Part shown: piece by piece, positions 34,653 to 43,890 of the stretch
Numbering within the stretch: the stretch's first letter is position 1
How the letters are laid out: every line of letters begins with the position of its first letter
Source: Streptomyces broussonetiae
GTDB taxonomy: Bacteria > Actinomycetota > Actinomycetes > Streptomycetales > Streptomycetaceae
NCBI RefSeq assembly: GCF_009796285.1
Contig: NZ_CP047020.1
Coordinates: 9,671,780-9,735,779, forward strand
Length of the DNA stretch: 64,000 nucleotides
Direction: 5' to 3'
Notes under the pieces: generated by a model
What the model saw: the letters and a program-made list of their open reading frames with translations, nothing else
Database searches by the model: none
Told to the model about the DNA's origin: nothing
Translations under genes and position numbers: made by a program

Positions 34653-35950
34653 ATTAGGAATTGCGAATGATCGCTGAGTAGGGAATCGACAGCGAGGTCG
34701 TCCGTCGGGAGGCGCCAGCAGCACACCGCACGGAGGCACCACATGGCCATGATCTGGGCCGGCATCGATGCAGGCAAGACCCACCACCACTGCGTCGCGA
34801 TCGACGAGAGCGGCCGCAGGCTGCTGTCCCGACGCGTCGCCAACGACGAACCCGAACTCCTCGAACTCCTCCGCGATGTCCTGGCCTTGGGCGACGAGGT
34901 GACCTGGGGCATTGACCTGGCCGACGGCGGTGCCGCTCTGGCCATCACGCTCCTGTTCAACCACGACCAGCCGGTGCACTACATCTCCGGCCGGGCCATC
35001 CACCGTGCCTCCGAGAGCTACCGCGGCGAGGGCAAGACCGACGCCAAGGACGCCGCCGTCATTGCCGACCAAGTCCGCATCCGCCGCGACCTGCATCCCT
35101 TACGCGCCGGCGACGAGACCGTCACTGATCTCAAGATCCTCACCGGCCGGCGCACGGACCTCGTCGCCGACCGCACCCGCATCGTTAACCGGCTCCGCGC
35201 CCAGCTCACCGGTATTTTCCCTGGTCTGGAGCGGGCACTGGACCTGACCAACACCGGTCCGCTTGTGCTGCTGACCGGCTACCAGACTCCGGCCGCCATT
35301 CGGCGGATCGGGGTCAAACGGCTGGAGACCTGGCTCCGCAATCGCAGGGTCCTTCGCGCTGACCGGCTCGCCGAGACAGCCGTCGAGGCCGCCGAACGCC
35401 AGCACACCAGCCTGCCCGGAGAGAAACTGACCGCCCAGCTCGTGCACACGCTGGCGGCGGAGGTGATGGCCCTCAACCAGCAGGTCGCCGAGCTCGACAA
35501 GCTCATCGAGGCCCGGTTTCGCGACCACCGGCACTTCGAGGTGATCACCAGCATGCCCGGCCTGGGCGTGATCCTCGGTGCCGAGTTCCTGGCCGCGACC
35601 GGCGGCGACCTGAGTCTGTTCGGCTCTCCTGACCGCCTCGCCGGCTTCGGCGGCGTTGCTCCCGTTCCCCGCGACTCCGGGAAGATCAGCGGCAACCTCC
35701 GCCGCCCACGCCGCTACAACCGCCGACTCCAACGAGTCCTCTACATCTCCGCATTGTTCAGCATCCGAAGCTGCGAGGACTCCCGCCGGTTCTACGAACG
35801 CAAACGCTCCGAGGGTAAGCGTCACATCCAGGCCGTCCTGGCCCTGGCCCGCCGCCGCGTCAACGTCCTCTGGGCACTCCTACGCGACGGACGGACCTAC
35901 GAGGCCGCGCCACCCACCACCCTCGCCGCTTGACAGACAGCATTAGGAAT
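34653..35950 (+). mobile_element. IS110-family element, IS117-like
   Basis: The nine-base sequence ATTAGGAAT occurs at 34653-34661 and 35942-35950, bounding the transposase gene with an 80-base left and 8-base right noncoding end. Absence of terminal inverted repeats and the close similarity of the protein to the IS117 (Streptomyces minicircle) transposase support this. Exact ends depend on which copy belongs to the element. Confidence 0.7.
34743..35933 (+). CDS. IS110-family (IS117-like) transposase
   Basis: A 396-residue protein. The DEDD domain includes WAGIDAGKTHHHCVAIDESG, DEVTWGIDLADGGAALAI, and GEGKTDAKDAAVIADQ; the C-terminal Tnp_20 domain includes ITSMPGLGVILGAEFLAATG and the putative nucleophile region VAPVPRDSGKISGNL. 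CGGAGG lies eight bases before the ATG. Intact. The family recombines a circular intermediate with a chromosomal target. Confidence 0.95.
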   Translation: MAMIWAGIDAGKTHHHCVAIDESGRRLLSRRVANDEPELLELLRDVLALGDEVTWGIDLADGGAALAITLLFNHDQPVHYISGRAIHRASESYRGEGKTDAKDAAVIADQVRIRRDLHPLRAGDETVTDLKILTGRRTDLVADRTRIVNRLRAQLTGIFPGLERALDLTNTGPLVLLTGYQTPAAIRRIGVKRLETWLRNRRVLRADRLAETAVEAAERQHTSLPGEKLTAQLVHTLAAEVMALNQQVAELDKLIEARFRDHRHFEVITSMPGLGVILGAEFLAATGGDLSLFGSPDRLAGFGGVAPVPRDSGKISGNLRRPRRYNRRLQRVLYISALFSIRSCEDSRRFYERKRSEGKRHIQAVLALARRRVNVLWALLRDGRTYEAAPPTTLAA

Positions 35951-36367
35951 CACTGAGTGCACTCGATGCCGTGGTGCGCACCGACGATGCACCGCATAGT
36001 GATTGCAGCATTTCGGCTCATCCAGAGTGCAAGCGTTGGTGCGGATTTCTGCCATGGTTCGCGTGTGCTCGGCGAGTTCCGTTTCTTTGGGCGAGCGTAT
36101 GGGGCACATGGTGTCCCTCCGATTCCGCTTACCTTTCTGCAGGCGTCGTCTCTTCGCCATGTCGGGGCTTATGCTCTTGCGTCTGCTGCTGCGTGTGGGC
36201 ATAGAGTGACGGGCCGCTCTCGGTCAGTTGGGGAACTGCCAGCCCGTGTCATCCGGGCGGGACGGGAGTGGACGACCAACACACGCTCAGCACAACGGGG
36301 ACCACAAGCACGCCCGTGCCGCCACGGGCGAGGCCCCCTTGTGCTTTCAATATGGGGGAATGACGTC
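35951..36367. other. Intergenic region upstream of a secreted-protein gene
   Basis: No credible gene. The composition is less GC-rich than neighbours in 35990-36200. The last 20 bases carry the GGGGGAATGA RBS of the next gene. Confidence 0.45.
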
Positions 36368-36904
36368 ATGCGCAAGTGGCTGCCTGCTCTTGCCGTGTCC
36401 ACAGCTTTCGTCTCTTCGGTTCTGTTAGCTCCACAAGCCCTGGCCCAGGACTCGAAGCCGGTTCCCGAGAAGGTGCCCGGCACCAACGTGGAGTATGCAC
36501 CGGGCGCGGCGCGGGATCCGCAGACGCGTGCCCTCGCGGCGGCCAACCCTGCAGCGGTACAAGCCGGCGGTTTGTTGTGCGGGAGCGGATACAAGCTGGC
36601 TTTGGTGAATCCGCTTCCGGACTCCCGCCGGTTCGGGACCCTCTTCACATACACCAAGTTTGGGCCGGGCGGGGCGAACGGGGCATGCGCCCTGTTCGAC
36701 AACAACCTCGGTGCCAAGAAGCACATGAAGCTGAAGCTGTGCGGGACGACGTGCCAGGTCGATGAAGGCTGGTTCTCTGACTACGCGGGTCCGGTCAAGG
36801 TCGAGGGCGACTTCGATCCCGGCTGCGCCGTGGTGAACGCCCTGATGTGGGAGGGCGATGTTGCGATCATCGACCGGCAGACGGACGTCTTTGGCTGCGA
36901 CTGA
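36368..36904 (+). CDS. Secreted hypothetical protein
   Basis: A 178-residue exported protein with ATG at 36368 and GGGGG nine bases upstream. Signal peptide 1-27 (RKWLPALAVSTAFVSSVLLA, cut after ALA). The mature part has six Cys in pairs (GGLLCGSGYKLALVNPLPDS, GACALFDNNLGAKKHMKLKL, CGTTCQVDEGW, DPGCAVV, FGCD) suggesting three disulfides. No known catalytic motif. Function unknown; it lies first in a run of four exported proteins. Confidence 0.8.
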   Translation: MRKWLPALAVSTAFVSSVLLAPQALAQDSKPVPEKVPGTNVEYAPGAARDPQTRALAAANPAAVQAGGLLCGSGYKLALVNPLPDSRRFGTLFTYTKFGPGGANGACALFDNNLGAKKHMKLKLCGTTCQVDEGWFSDYAGPVKVEGDFDPGCAVVNALMWEGDVAIIDRQTDVFGCD

Positions 36905-36947
36905 CCGTCACCCGTACCCGTCCCTCTCCGTCCCCGAGGTGCATGTC

Positions 36948-37538
36948 ATGCCCGTACGTACGCCGGTATCTCGCCGGTTCCTTGTCCTGCTCGTCGCTGC
37001 CGGAGCGATGACCGCTGCGTGCGGGCACGAACCGGCGAGCCATGGCCCGGACACCTCAGCCGTTCAGTCCTCACCGCCGGATTCCGCCGCGTCGTCGGCC
37101 GCCGCCAGCACGAGGTCTGACGGGATAGAGGAGGCCAGACAGAAGGCGGAAAGGGAGCGCAGGCAGGCTGCACCGCCTGGGGTGACCATCACGCCGTCGC
37201 CGGTGACGGGCATCGCCAAGGGCAGCGAGCACTTCGGAACTCCGGTCATCAGTCAAGGAGATGTGACCGTTTACGCGGCCCGCCGGGAGAAGGGTGGGCT
37301 GACAGTCCCGGTAGAGGTGGTCAACAGCGGTCGGAAGCGCGCGTTCTACCGATTCCGGATTCGGATCACGGGGCCGGGCGGCTTCGACGCAACGGCCAGT
37401 GCCTCGTCGAATGTCGTCGGCCTGTACCCCGGGACCTCCTGGCCCACCGAGCTGACGGTAAGTGACCCCGGTCACACGCCTCCCTCGCACCCGCACATCA
37501 CCATCGAGAGCGTCGAGCGGAACGAATACAAGGCCTAG
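36948..37538 (+). CDS. Lipoprotein, hypothetical
   Basis: A 196-residue lipoprotein. ATG at 36948 gives an Arg-containing n-region, hydrophobic core (FLVLLVAAGAMTAAC) and lipobox cysteine at residue 25. A Ser/Ala/Pro linker and a charged helix (EEARQKAERERRQ) precede a beta-rich domain (GGLTVPVEVVNSGRKRAFYR, FRIRITGPGGFDATA) resembling bacterial immunoglobulin-like folds. It follows the previous gene by 43 bases, possibly in one transcript. Confidence 0.8.
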   Translation: MPVRTPVSRRFLVLLVAAGAMTAACGHEPASHGPDTSAVQSSPPDSAASSAAASTRSDGIEEARQKAERERRQAAPPGVTITPSPVTGIAKGSEHFGTPVISQGDVTVYAARREKGGLTVPVEVVNSGRKRAFYRFRIRITGPGGFDATASASSNVVGLYPGTSWPTELTVSDPGHTPPSHPHITIESVERNEYKA

Positions 37539-37981
37539 AGAACCCCACCGCGGCTCTCCTGCCGACCGCCGTCCAAGACGCCCTGTTCGCGCGAGCGATT
37601 TGGTGAGTCGGTTCGGAGCGCGGCCTGCGGTCTCCTGGAATGGCCCCAATGCGGGACGCACACTCTGTTGCGCGCCTACGCCCATGGGGCTGGCACTAAC
37701 AACGCCTCTCGGGGGAGTCGCCCACCAAGTTCAGCGACTACCCCGAGTACGTGGTCGGCTGGTTCACCACTACTGGCATGGACGCGTACTTGGCCATTGC
37801 CGCCACGCTTCCGAGGCAAGCCGACCCGGCTGAAGAAACCCGGGTCCGCAGTCCGCGCCATTGCCATTTCCACCGCCGGCCAACTCTCTTCGCACTCGCG
37901 CCCACCTCTGAGGGTGGGCGGCCGAGCCCTGCCTCGACCAGGCGGGGGGAACCTCTTAACTAGAAACGGGGGAGCTCTCAC
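37539..37981. other. Intergenic region, no assigned gene
   Basis: A short open stretch after a TAA reads RLSGESPTKFSDYPEYVVGW and FTTTGMDAYLAIAATLP (37699-37810), which looks coding but has no start or recognised family; it may be a scrap of a lost gene. The final 15 bases contain the GGGGGAG RBS of the next gene. Confidence 0.4.
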
Positions 37982-40900
37982 TTGAGACGCAGAAAAAGAT
38001 CGCACCTGCCCATAGCTGCCCTGGCTGCCTGCGCGGCCATGACCGGCGGTCTGCTGCAGGCAGCGCCCGCCGCTGCCGCGCCGGCACCCGGCCAGGACCG
38101 CAGCAACAACGCACACGCCACGCCAGCCCCTCCCGGCCGCGTGACGGACCCGGGCAAGACGCTCGGCTCCGGCTGGAAGACTTCCACAGACCGAGCGGTG
38201 ACCGGGGCGGCCGACACCAGCGGGTTCAAGATCCTCACCGCGGACAGCAGCCAGGCGTACGTATGGAAGACGGCCGCAGAACTGTCCGAGCCGGGTCTGA
38301 CGGCGGACTCGTGGATCGGGAACCAGTGCGTGATGGACCGCGACCATGTCGCGGCCGTGTACGCGCCGCGCACTTTCACGAACAAGCCGGATCTGATGCA
38401 GGGCGGCGCGTTCGCCGCCATCGTCGACACGGCCGACGGGCATGTGACGAAGCTGCCGTTCACGGTGTCCCTGGCCTACTTCGACCCGTCCTGCAACACC
38501 CGGACGCATACGGCCGCGTTCACCGCCTTCCGGGACGTCAACGACCCGGCCTTGACGAAGACCCGTGTGGTGACCGTCGACACGGCCGGAAGATCCCTGG
38601 GCGAGGCGGCGCTCAAGGGTGAGATCACCAGCGCCGTACCGGTCGTGGACGGGGCGGTGGCCGCGCGCGGCCACAACCTGGTGCACATCGACCGTGCCGG
38701 CAAGGTGAAGGACCTCGCCACCGGGGACAGCGTCCCGTTCGACATCCATCCCGCACAGGACGGCAAGATCGTCTTCGTTGACCGCAAGGACACGAAGACC
38801 GCGCAGGCGAAGGTGTGGTCCGGGCACGGCGGGCCGACCCTCGTCGCCTCCGGGAAGCTGGGCGACCTCGACCTGATGCCGGGCGAGGCGGGCCGGGTCT
38901 TCCTCACCGGTCACCCCCAGGGAGCCCCGAACATGCGGGGCACCGGTGTCACCCGCATCGATGCCCCCGCCGACACGGACATCTCCACGCAGGGACGTCT
39001 CGCGGTCGAACCCGTCCTTACGCCGGGCGTCCGCGCGGGCCTGGCACACATCAAGAGCGCGGGCAAGGGGTTCACCAGGAACGAGCCCGCCCCGCAGGAC
39101 ACCAGGCCGACTCCCGAGACCGTGGCTGGGGACCAGCCCGTGACGATCACTAGCACGGCCACCGCCACTGGAGAGAAGGTCACCCAGTCGGTCGCGGACG
39201 CGACGGCACCGAGCGGGAAGAACCCCAGCCCCGCTCTCCCCATCGCCGGCGGCAGAGGCAAGGGGTCCTCGGTGGCGCGCGTCAACGACCCCACCGCGGC
39301 GGTGGACCCGCGGGACACCGACCGCATCTGCGCGATCTCCCGCAACGATGTGGACGCACAGGCGCTGCAGCCGACGCCGAACCAGGTCGAGTGGGCCGTC
39401 GACATGGCCGTACGCGGACAGCTGCGCTCCCAGTACCTGCGGCAGGGCGGATACCGCAGCCAGGCCGGCCTGGGCACGATCGACCCCCAGGGCCTGTTCC
39501 CGGTGCCGAGGCTGGCGGGAGGTGACGGCAAGGGACGTATCCCGGCGAACGTGCTGCTCGGCATCATGGCGCAGGAGTCCAACCTGTGGCAGGCCGAGGG
39601 CGGTTCGATCCCCGGCGAGATGGGCAACCCGCTCGCCGCGATGGACGGCTACTACGGCCGCAAGGCCGTGGAGAACGCCCCGGACGCCTACTGGCAGATC
39701 CACTGGGACAAGTCCGACTGTGGGTACGGCGTCGGACAGGTCACCGACGGCATGCGCCTGGCCGGTCACGAGAAGACGGACGACAACGGGCACAAGGAGA
39801 CCGCGCTGGACCCGGGCCTTCAGAAGGCCATCGCCGTCGACTACGCCACGAACATCGCCGCCGCGATGCAGATCCTGGCCGACAAGTGGAACGAGGTCCA
39901 CGCCGCCGGGCAGACGGTCACCGTCAACGACGACGATCCGTCCATGGTCGAGAACTGGTTCACCGCCGTGTGGAACTACAACCTCGGCTTCAACCCGGCT
40001 GCGGACGCGGGCAAGAACGCCGGCTACTGGGGTCTGGGCTGGTACAACAACCCGGCCAACCCGCTCTACAAGAAGAGCTGGGGCCATCCGTTCATGGACA
40101 CCGACGTGGACGGCCCGACCGCGAACAAGGATGCTGCGCATCCGCAGGACTGGCCGTACGAGGAGAAGGTGATGGGCTGGGCCGCCTGGTCCATGGACAC
40201 CGGCTTCTCCTACGGCACCGACGGCAAGCAGGACTGGCCGGGCGAATCCGGGTTCAACTCGGTGGGTTTCCAGCCCGCCTGGTGGATCAGCAAGGGCGAC
40301 CGCAGCCATGTCTCCCCGCCGCTGGACACGTTCTGCAACACCAAGAACAACTGCGACCCGAACGTTCCGCCGAACTGCAAGAACATCGACTGCTACAAGC
40401 AGTACTGGTGGAACCAGCCCAACGTGACCTGGAAGCCCGTCTGCAAGACCACCTGCGGGCACGAGAACATCAAGTACCAGACGCTGATCTCGGAGCCGGG
40501 GCAGGGACACCGCCTGCAGGACGGAGCCCCGGTCTGCACCGGAGCCCCCACCGGGGCGAAGGTCGTGGCCTCGGTACCGGACGGCACACCGACATGGTCC
40601 GACTGCGGCAACACCAGTTCGGCGGGAACCTTCGGCTTCCGCTTCTTCCCTGACTCCGACGACCACTTCGAGGGCAAGGAAGATCTGCACCAGGTCGGCG
40701 GCGGATACGGGGGCCATTACTGGTACGCCCACACCCGCAACGCGGACCACCTCGGCGGCGACGGCGGCCGGATGGCCATCAACGGCGTCTGGACCCTCGG
40801 GCAGGATCTCGGCTGGGCGCGTGTCCTCGTGCATCTGCCCGACACCGGTGCGCAGACGAGGCAGGCGAAGTACCACGTCATCAACACCGACAGCACGAGC

Positions 40901-42091
40901 CCCGATCGGTCCGTGCAGCAGCGTGCGGGGCGCTGGGTGAGCCTGGGTGCGTTCCACTTCACGGGGCGGCCGGCGGTCATGCTGTCGAACGTCACCGATG
41001 ACGGTACGGCCGACGAGGACATCGCCTGGGGCTCGGTCGCGTTCCAGCCACTGCCCGGCAAGCCGAAGAACGTGGTCGTCGCCATGGGCGACTCCTACTC
41101 CTCCGGCGAGGGCGCCTCCGAGGGTGACCGGGACTACTACCCGGAGACCAACTACCGCAACAAGCTCGACGAAAGCGCCCGCAACGCCTGCCACCGGTCC
41201 ACCCAGGCGTGGTCGCGCCAGGCCACGATGCCCGGCGCGTCGCAGTCGATCGGTCAACTGGACGACTCGCTGGACCCGAGCATGGACTACCACCTGATCG
41301 CGTGCTCGGGCGCGCGCACCTACAACGTTCTGCCCAAGGACGTAGGGGCCGACAGCGTTCTGTCGAAGGGAGAGAGCCAGAACGGCGAGGAACCCCAGAC
41401 CGACAAGGGCTATCTGGACCAGAACACCACCCTGGTCACGATCTCCATCGGCGGCAACGACTCCCGGTTCTCCCAGATCGTCCAGAAGTGCCTGCTGTCC
41501 ATCGGTAACGGCAGTTGCCAGGGCCAGAAGTTCGACATGACGGACGACAGCGTCAACGGCCGGGACAAGCAGTTCCTCGGACAGCCGCTGGAGACGGCCG
41601 TCCCGGGCCTGATGAACCAGGTCGTCCGGCCGGACATCACACGGGTCCTGAAGGAGATCCACAAGAGGGCGCAGAACGCGAAAATCGTCTTGATGGGGTA
41701 CCCGCCCCTGATCTCGGACAAGGGATCGTGCCTGAACGCCGGCTTCAGCGGCATGGCCATCGGCCTTTCCGAGGCATCTGCGGGCTGGCTCGACGACACC
41801 GCCGACACACTGGCGGCGCAGATGCAGGGCGCGGCCGACGACGCCAAGGCCTCGGGCATCAACGTGTGGTTCTCCAACCCGAAGAGCGACTTCTCCGGCA
41901 AGGGCGTGTGCGGTGACCCGGAACAGGTTCACGGCATCGTCAAGACCCTGACCAAGTCCGACGAGCCGATCAAGGACTGGCCGCTCATCAACCAGTACGG
42001 CCTGTCGGCCCAGTCGTTCCACCCGAAGATCGGGGGCGCGCGCCTGTACGCGAACGCGCTCGAACGCACGATGGCAGGCATGAGCCTGTAG
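37982..42091 (+). CDS. Giant secreted multidomain protein with C-terminal SGNH hydrolase
   Basis: A 1369-residue exported protein starting at TTG with GGGGGAG upstream. Signal peptide 1-35 (LPIAALAACAAMTGGLLQAA). Residues about 60-420 look like a beta-propeller. About 455-700 is a lysozyme-like segment, with NVLLGIMAQESNLWQAEGGS holding a candidate catalytic Glu, then repeated aromatic-rich motifs and a Cys-rich stretch (TFCNTKNNCDPNVPPNCKN). About 895-1027 resembles a golvesin/Xly-type carbohydrate-binding domain (GYGGHYWYAHTRNADHLGGD, RWVSLGAFHF). From about 1035 an SGNH/GDSL hydrolase has GDSYSSGEG, ISIGGNDSRFSQ and SFHP. It may bind and degrade cell-wall or polysaccharide esters; the substrate is unknown. 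It is monocistronic or coupled to the next lipoprotein. Confidence 0.85.
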   Translation: MRRRKRSHLPIAALAACAAMTGGLLQAAPAAAAPAPGQDRSNNAHATPAPPGRVTDPGKTLGSGWKTSTDRAVTGAADTSGFKILTADSSQAYVWKTAAELSEPGLTADSWIGNQCVMDRDHVAAVYAPRTFTNKPDLMQGGAFAAIVDTADGHVTKLPFTVSLAYFDPSCNTRTHTAAFTAFRDVNDPALTKTRVVTVDTAGRSLGEAALKGEITSAVPVVDGAVAARGHNLVHIDRAGKVKDLATGDSVPFDIHPAQDGKIVFVDRKDTKTAQAKVWSGHGGPTLVASGKLGDLDLMPGEAGRVFLTGHPQGAPNMRGTGVTRIDAPADTDISTQGRLAVEPVLTPGVRAGLAHIKSAGKGFTRNEPAPQDTRPTPETVAGDQPVTITSTATATGEKVTQSVADATAPSGKNPSPALPIAGGRGKGSSVARVNDPTAAVDPRDTDRICAISRNDVDAQALQPTPNQVEWAVDMAVRGQLRSQYLRQGGYRSQAGLGTIDPQGLFPVPRLAGGDGKGRIPANVLLGIMAQESNLWQAEGGSIPGEMGNPLAAMDGYYGRKAVENAPDAYWQIHWDKSDCGYGVGQVTDGMRLAGHEKTDDNGHKETALDPGLQKAIAVDYATNIAAAMQILADKWNEVHAAGQTVTVNDDDPSMVENWFTAVWNYNLGFNPAADAGKNAGYWGLGWYNNPANPLYKKSWGHPFMDTDVDGPTANKDAAHPQDWPYEEKVMGWAAWSMDTGFSYGTDGKQDWPGESGFNSVGFQPAWWISKGDRSHVSPPLDTFCNTKNNCDPNVPPNCKNIDCYKQYWWNQPNVTWKPVCKTTCGHENIKYQTLISEPGQGHRLQDGAPVCTGAPTGAKVVASVPDGTPTWSDCGNTSSAGTFGFRFFPDSDDHFEGKEDLHQVGGGYGGHYWYAHTRNADHLGGDGGRMAINGVWTLGQDLGWARVLVHLPDTGAQTRQAKYHVINTDSTSPDRSVQQRAGRWVSLGAFHFTGRPAVMLSNVTDDGTADEDIAWGSVAFQPLPGKPKNVVVAMGDSYSSGEGASEGDRDYYPETNYRNKLDESARNACHRSTQAWSRQATMPGASQSIGQLDDSLDPSMDYHLIACSGARTYNVLPKDVGADSVLSKGESQNGEEPQTDKGYLDQNTTLVTISIGGNDSRFSQIVQKCLLSIGNGSCQGQKFDMTDDSVNGRDKQFLGQPLETAVPGLMNQVVRPDITRVLKEIHKRAQNAKIVLMGYPPLISDKGSCLNAGFSGMAIGLSEASAGWLDDTADTLAAQMQGAADDAKASGINVWFSNPKSDFSGKGVCGDPEQVHGIVKTLTKSDEPIKDWPLINQYGLSAQSFHPKIGGARLYANALERTMAGMSL

Positions 42092-42200
42092 CCGTCTGAG
42101 TACGGGTACTCATGCCCGGCCCGGCCGTCCTGGTGGACAGTGACAGCCGGGCCGGACGTACGACGACGGAGAGGCAGCTGCCGATGAGAGGCGGACAACC

Positions 42201-42980
42201 ATGAGGGCCTTCGCGCGGCGTGCCGGCGGCTCGAAGAGCGTGTGGGGATCGTTGGCGGTGCTCGTCCTGTTCGCCGTCTCGGCCTGTTCCACGACCCCGG
42301 ACCGTGCCGTCAGCGACAGGCAACTGCGCAAACTCGGGGAGAGCGACCAGGCGGTGCGGGCCCGGGAGCGGGCGGAGGAACGGCTTCGGGGTGTGGCGCG
42401 GGCCTACGCCGACCGCACGCCCCTGTCGCTCGGCCTGGTCGTGGTGCACGACGTGTGCGTGCCGGGATCGGGACCGGGCTGGTTCTTCCAGCAGAAGACC
42501 GACGACTACAAGGTCGTCTGCTCGATGAACATCACCGCCTACTACGGCGCCGACCCTCGGCACATGGGCGACACCCTCGACGGGATCCTGACCGCGGGCG
42601 ACCATGACCGTTCCGGGCCGACCGGGTCCGGAAGTCCCATCCCGTTCACGCACGACGACCATGGCAAGCGGCTCGTCGCCTACTACCGGGGGCACGGCCC
42701 GAACCCCCAGGGCCCACAAGCCCCGGAGCCGACCAGGCTGACCGTCTCCGGACAGACGCTGACCTGGGACACGACACGCGGCGGTGGTGCCCCGCGCCAG
42801 CTGGTCGAGGAGCCCTACGCCGGCCTCGTCGACGATCCGCCGGTGTCCCGCGTGGTCCGCGATCCGAAGACCGTCACGGTCGCCGCCATCCGGAAACAGT
42901 ACGGCCTGGTGTTCAAGCTGGAACTCCCCTACAGCGACTACTACGGGGTGCTCAAGAATGGTCGGACGCGCACGGAGTGA
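42201..42980 (+). CDS. Lipoprotein, hypothetical
   Basis: A 259-residue lipoprotein. GAGAGGCGG precedes the ATG; hydrophobic core GSLAVLVLFAVSAC with the lipobox cysteine at residue 29. The N-terminal part of the mature chain is a charged helix (SDRQLRKLGESDQAVRARER); the remainder is beta-rich with two Cys (VHDVCVPGSGPGWFFQQKTD, YKVVCSMNITAYYGADPRHM). No enzyme motif. It follows the giant SGNH protein by 109 bases. Confidence 0.78.
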   Translation: MRAFARRAGGSKSVWGSLAVLVLFAVSACSTTPDRAVSDRQLRKLGESDQAVRARERAEERLRGVARAYADRTPLSLGLVVVHDVCVPGSGPGWFFQQKTDDYKVVCSMNITAYYGADPRHMGDTLDGILTAGDHDRSGPTGSGSPIPFTHDDHGKRLVAYYRGHGPNPQGPQAPEPTRLTVSGQTLTWDTTRGGGAPRQLVEEPYAGLVDDPPVSRVVRDPKTVTVAAIRKQYGLVFKLELPYSDYYGVLKNGRTRTE

Positions 42981-43425
42981 TGCTCGGTGCCAGCCGCGCA
43001 CGGTTCCATCAGCTCCCGCACGCACGCGCAGCCAGGCGTGCGCGGGGTCGGCGTCGTGGCGGGAGTACCAGGCGAACCCCACCTTGACCGGGGGGAGCCC
43101 CCTCCGCGCTCCGTGCCGGCTCAACAGGACACTCCCTCCCGGCCCGGGACGAGTTGGACCGCCAGGGCCAAACCCGGTCCCCTTGTTCGCATGGTCGGCC
43201 CGACCACGAGCCTGACCATGACCCCTTGGCCAGGTTGGCTACCACCCCGACCACGGCCGTGTTTTCCCTTGACCATGCTTGCTACCGACGGCCGTCAGAC
43301 CGCGGACAAGGGGCTCCCGGGCACGCTGCTCCCTCGATCGCCGCCCACGAACAGGCGGTCCGGAGCGAAGGAGTCACCGCGATGACCACGCACCGACCAC
43401 CGGCAGGCGCCCGGCGCGCCCGCCC
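42981..43425. other. Region without recognisable gene
   Basis: No frame resembles a known protein. It ends at the junction with a transposase remnant. Confidence 0.45.
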
Positions 43426-43659
43426 CGACGCGAGCTGCTGGACCGGACCTTGATCTGGAACCAGCGGCACCTGCTGGACGTCCTGCGTGAGTTCGAGCAG
43501 TTCTATAACGGACACCGGCCGCATCAGGGCATGGCGAACGCCCGTCTGCTCTACCCGTTGCCCGCCCTGATCGCCGATCCGGACCAAATAGCCCGCCTCG
43601 ACATACGAAGACGCGATGGCCTCAGCGGCATCCTTCACGAGTACGGACACGCCGCCTGA
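43426..43659 (+). pseudogene. Integrase-core (IS481/IS3-type) transposase, C-terminal fragment
   Basis: RRELLDRTLIWNQRHLLDVL, EFEQFYNGHRPHQGMANARL and QIARLDIRRRDGLSGILHEY are the end of an rve-type transposase common in Streptomyces; only about 77 codons remain. The YNGHRPHQG motif is diagnostic. No DDE residues survive. The following 230 bases to 43890 show nothing. Confidence 0.8.
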
Positions 43660-43890
43660 CCTGCACGGACGGAGATATCGGCAAGGGCAAGGTCACAGCT
43701 CAGTTGAAACCGACCCCGGCTTTCAGCTTCTGTTCGCGCAGCCACATGCGGTCCTGCCAGCGCGCAGTGAACCAAGACGAACAGTGACGTCTCATCACCC
43801 CAACTGAAACGCCGAGGCTAGACCCAATACCGGTAACTTACGGGCAATCTCGTCGTTGTTGTTGGTGTGTCAAGAGCGGGTCAACTGAAG

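Noticed and set aside
37676..42022. A 1448-codon open frame antisense to the giant SGNH protein
   Set aside because: It mirrors a high-GC gene whose third positions keep the complement free of stops. It has no signal, domain or RBS, and the sense gene has clear motifs throughout.
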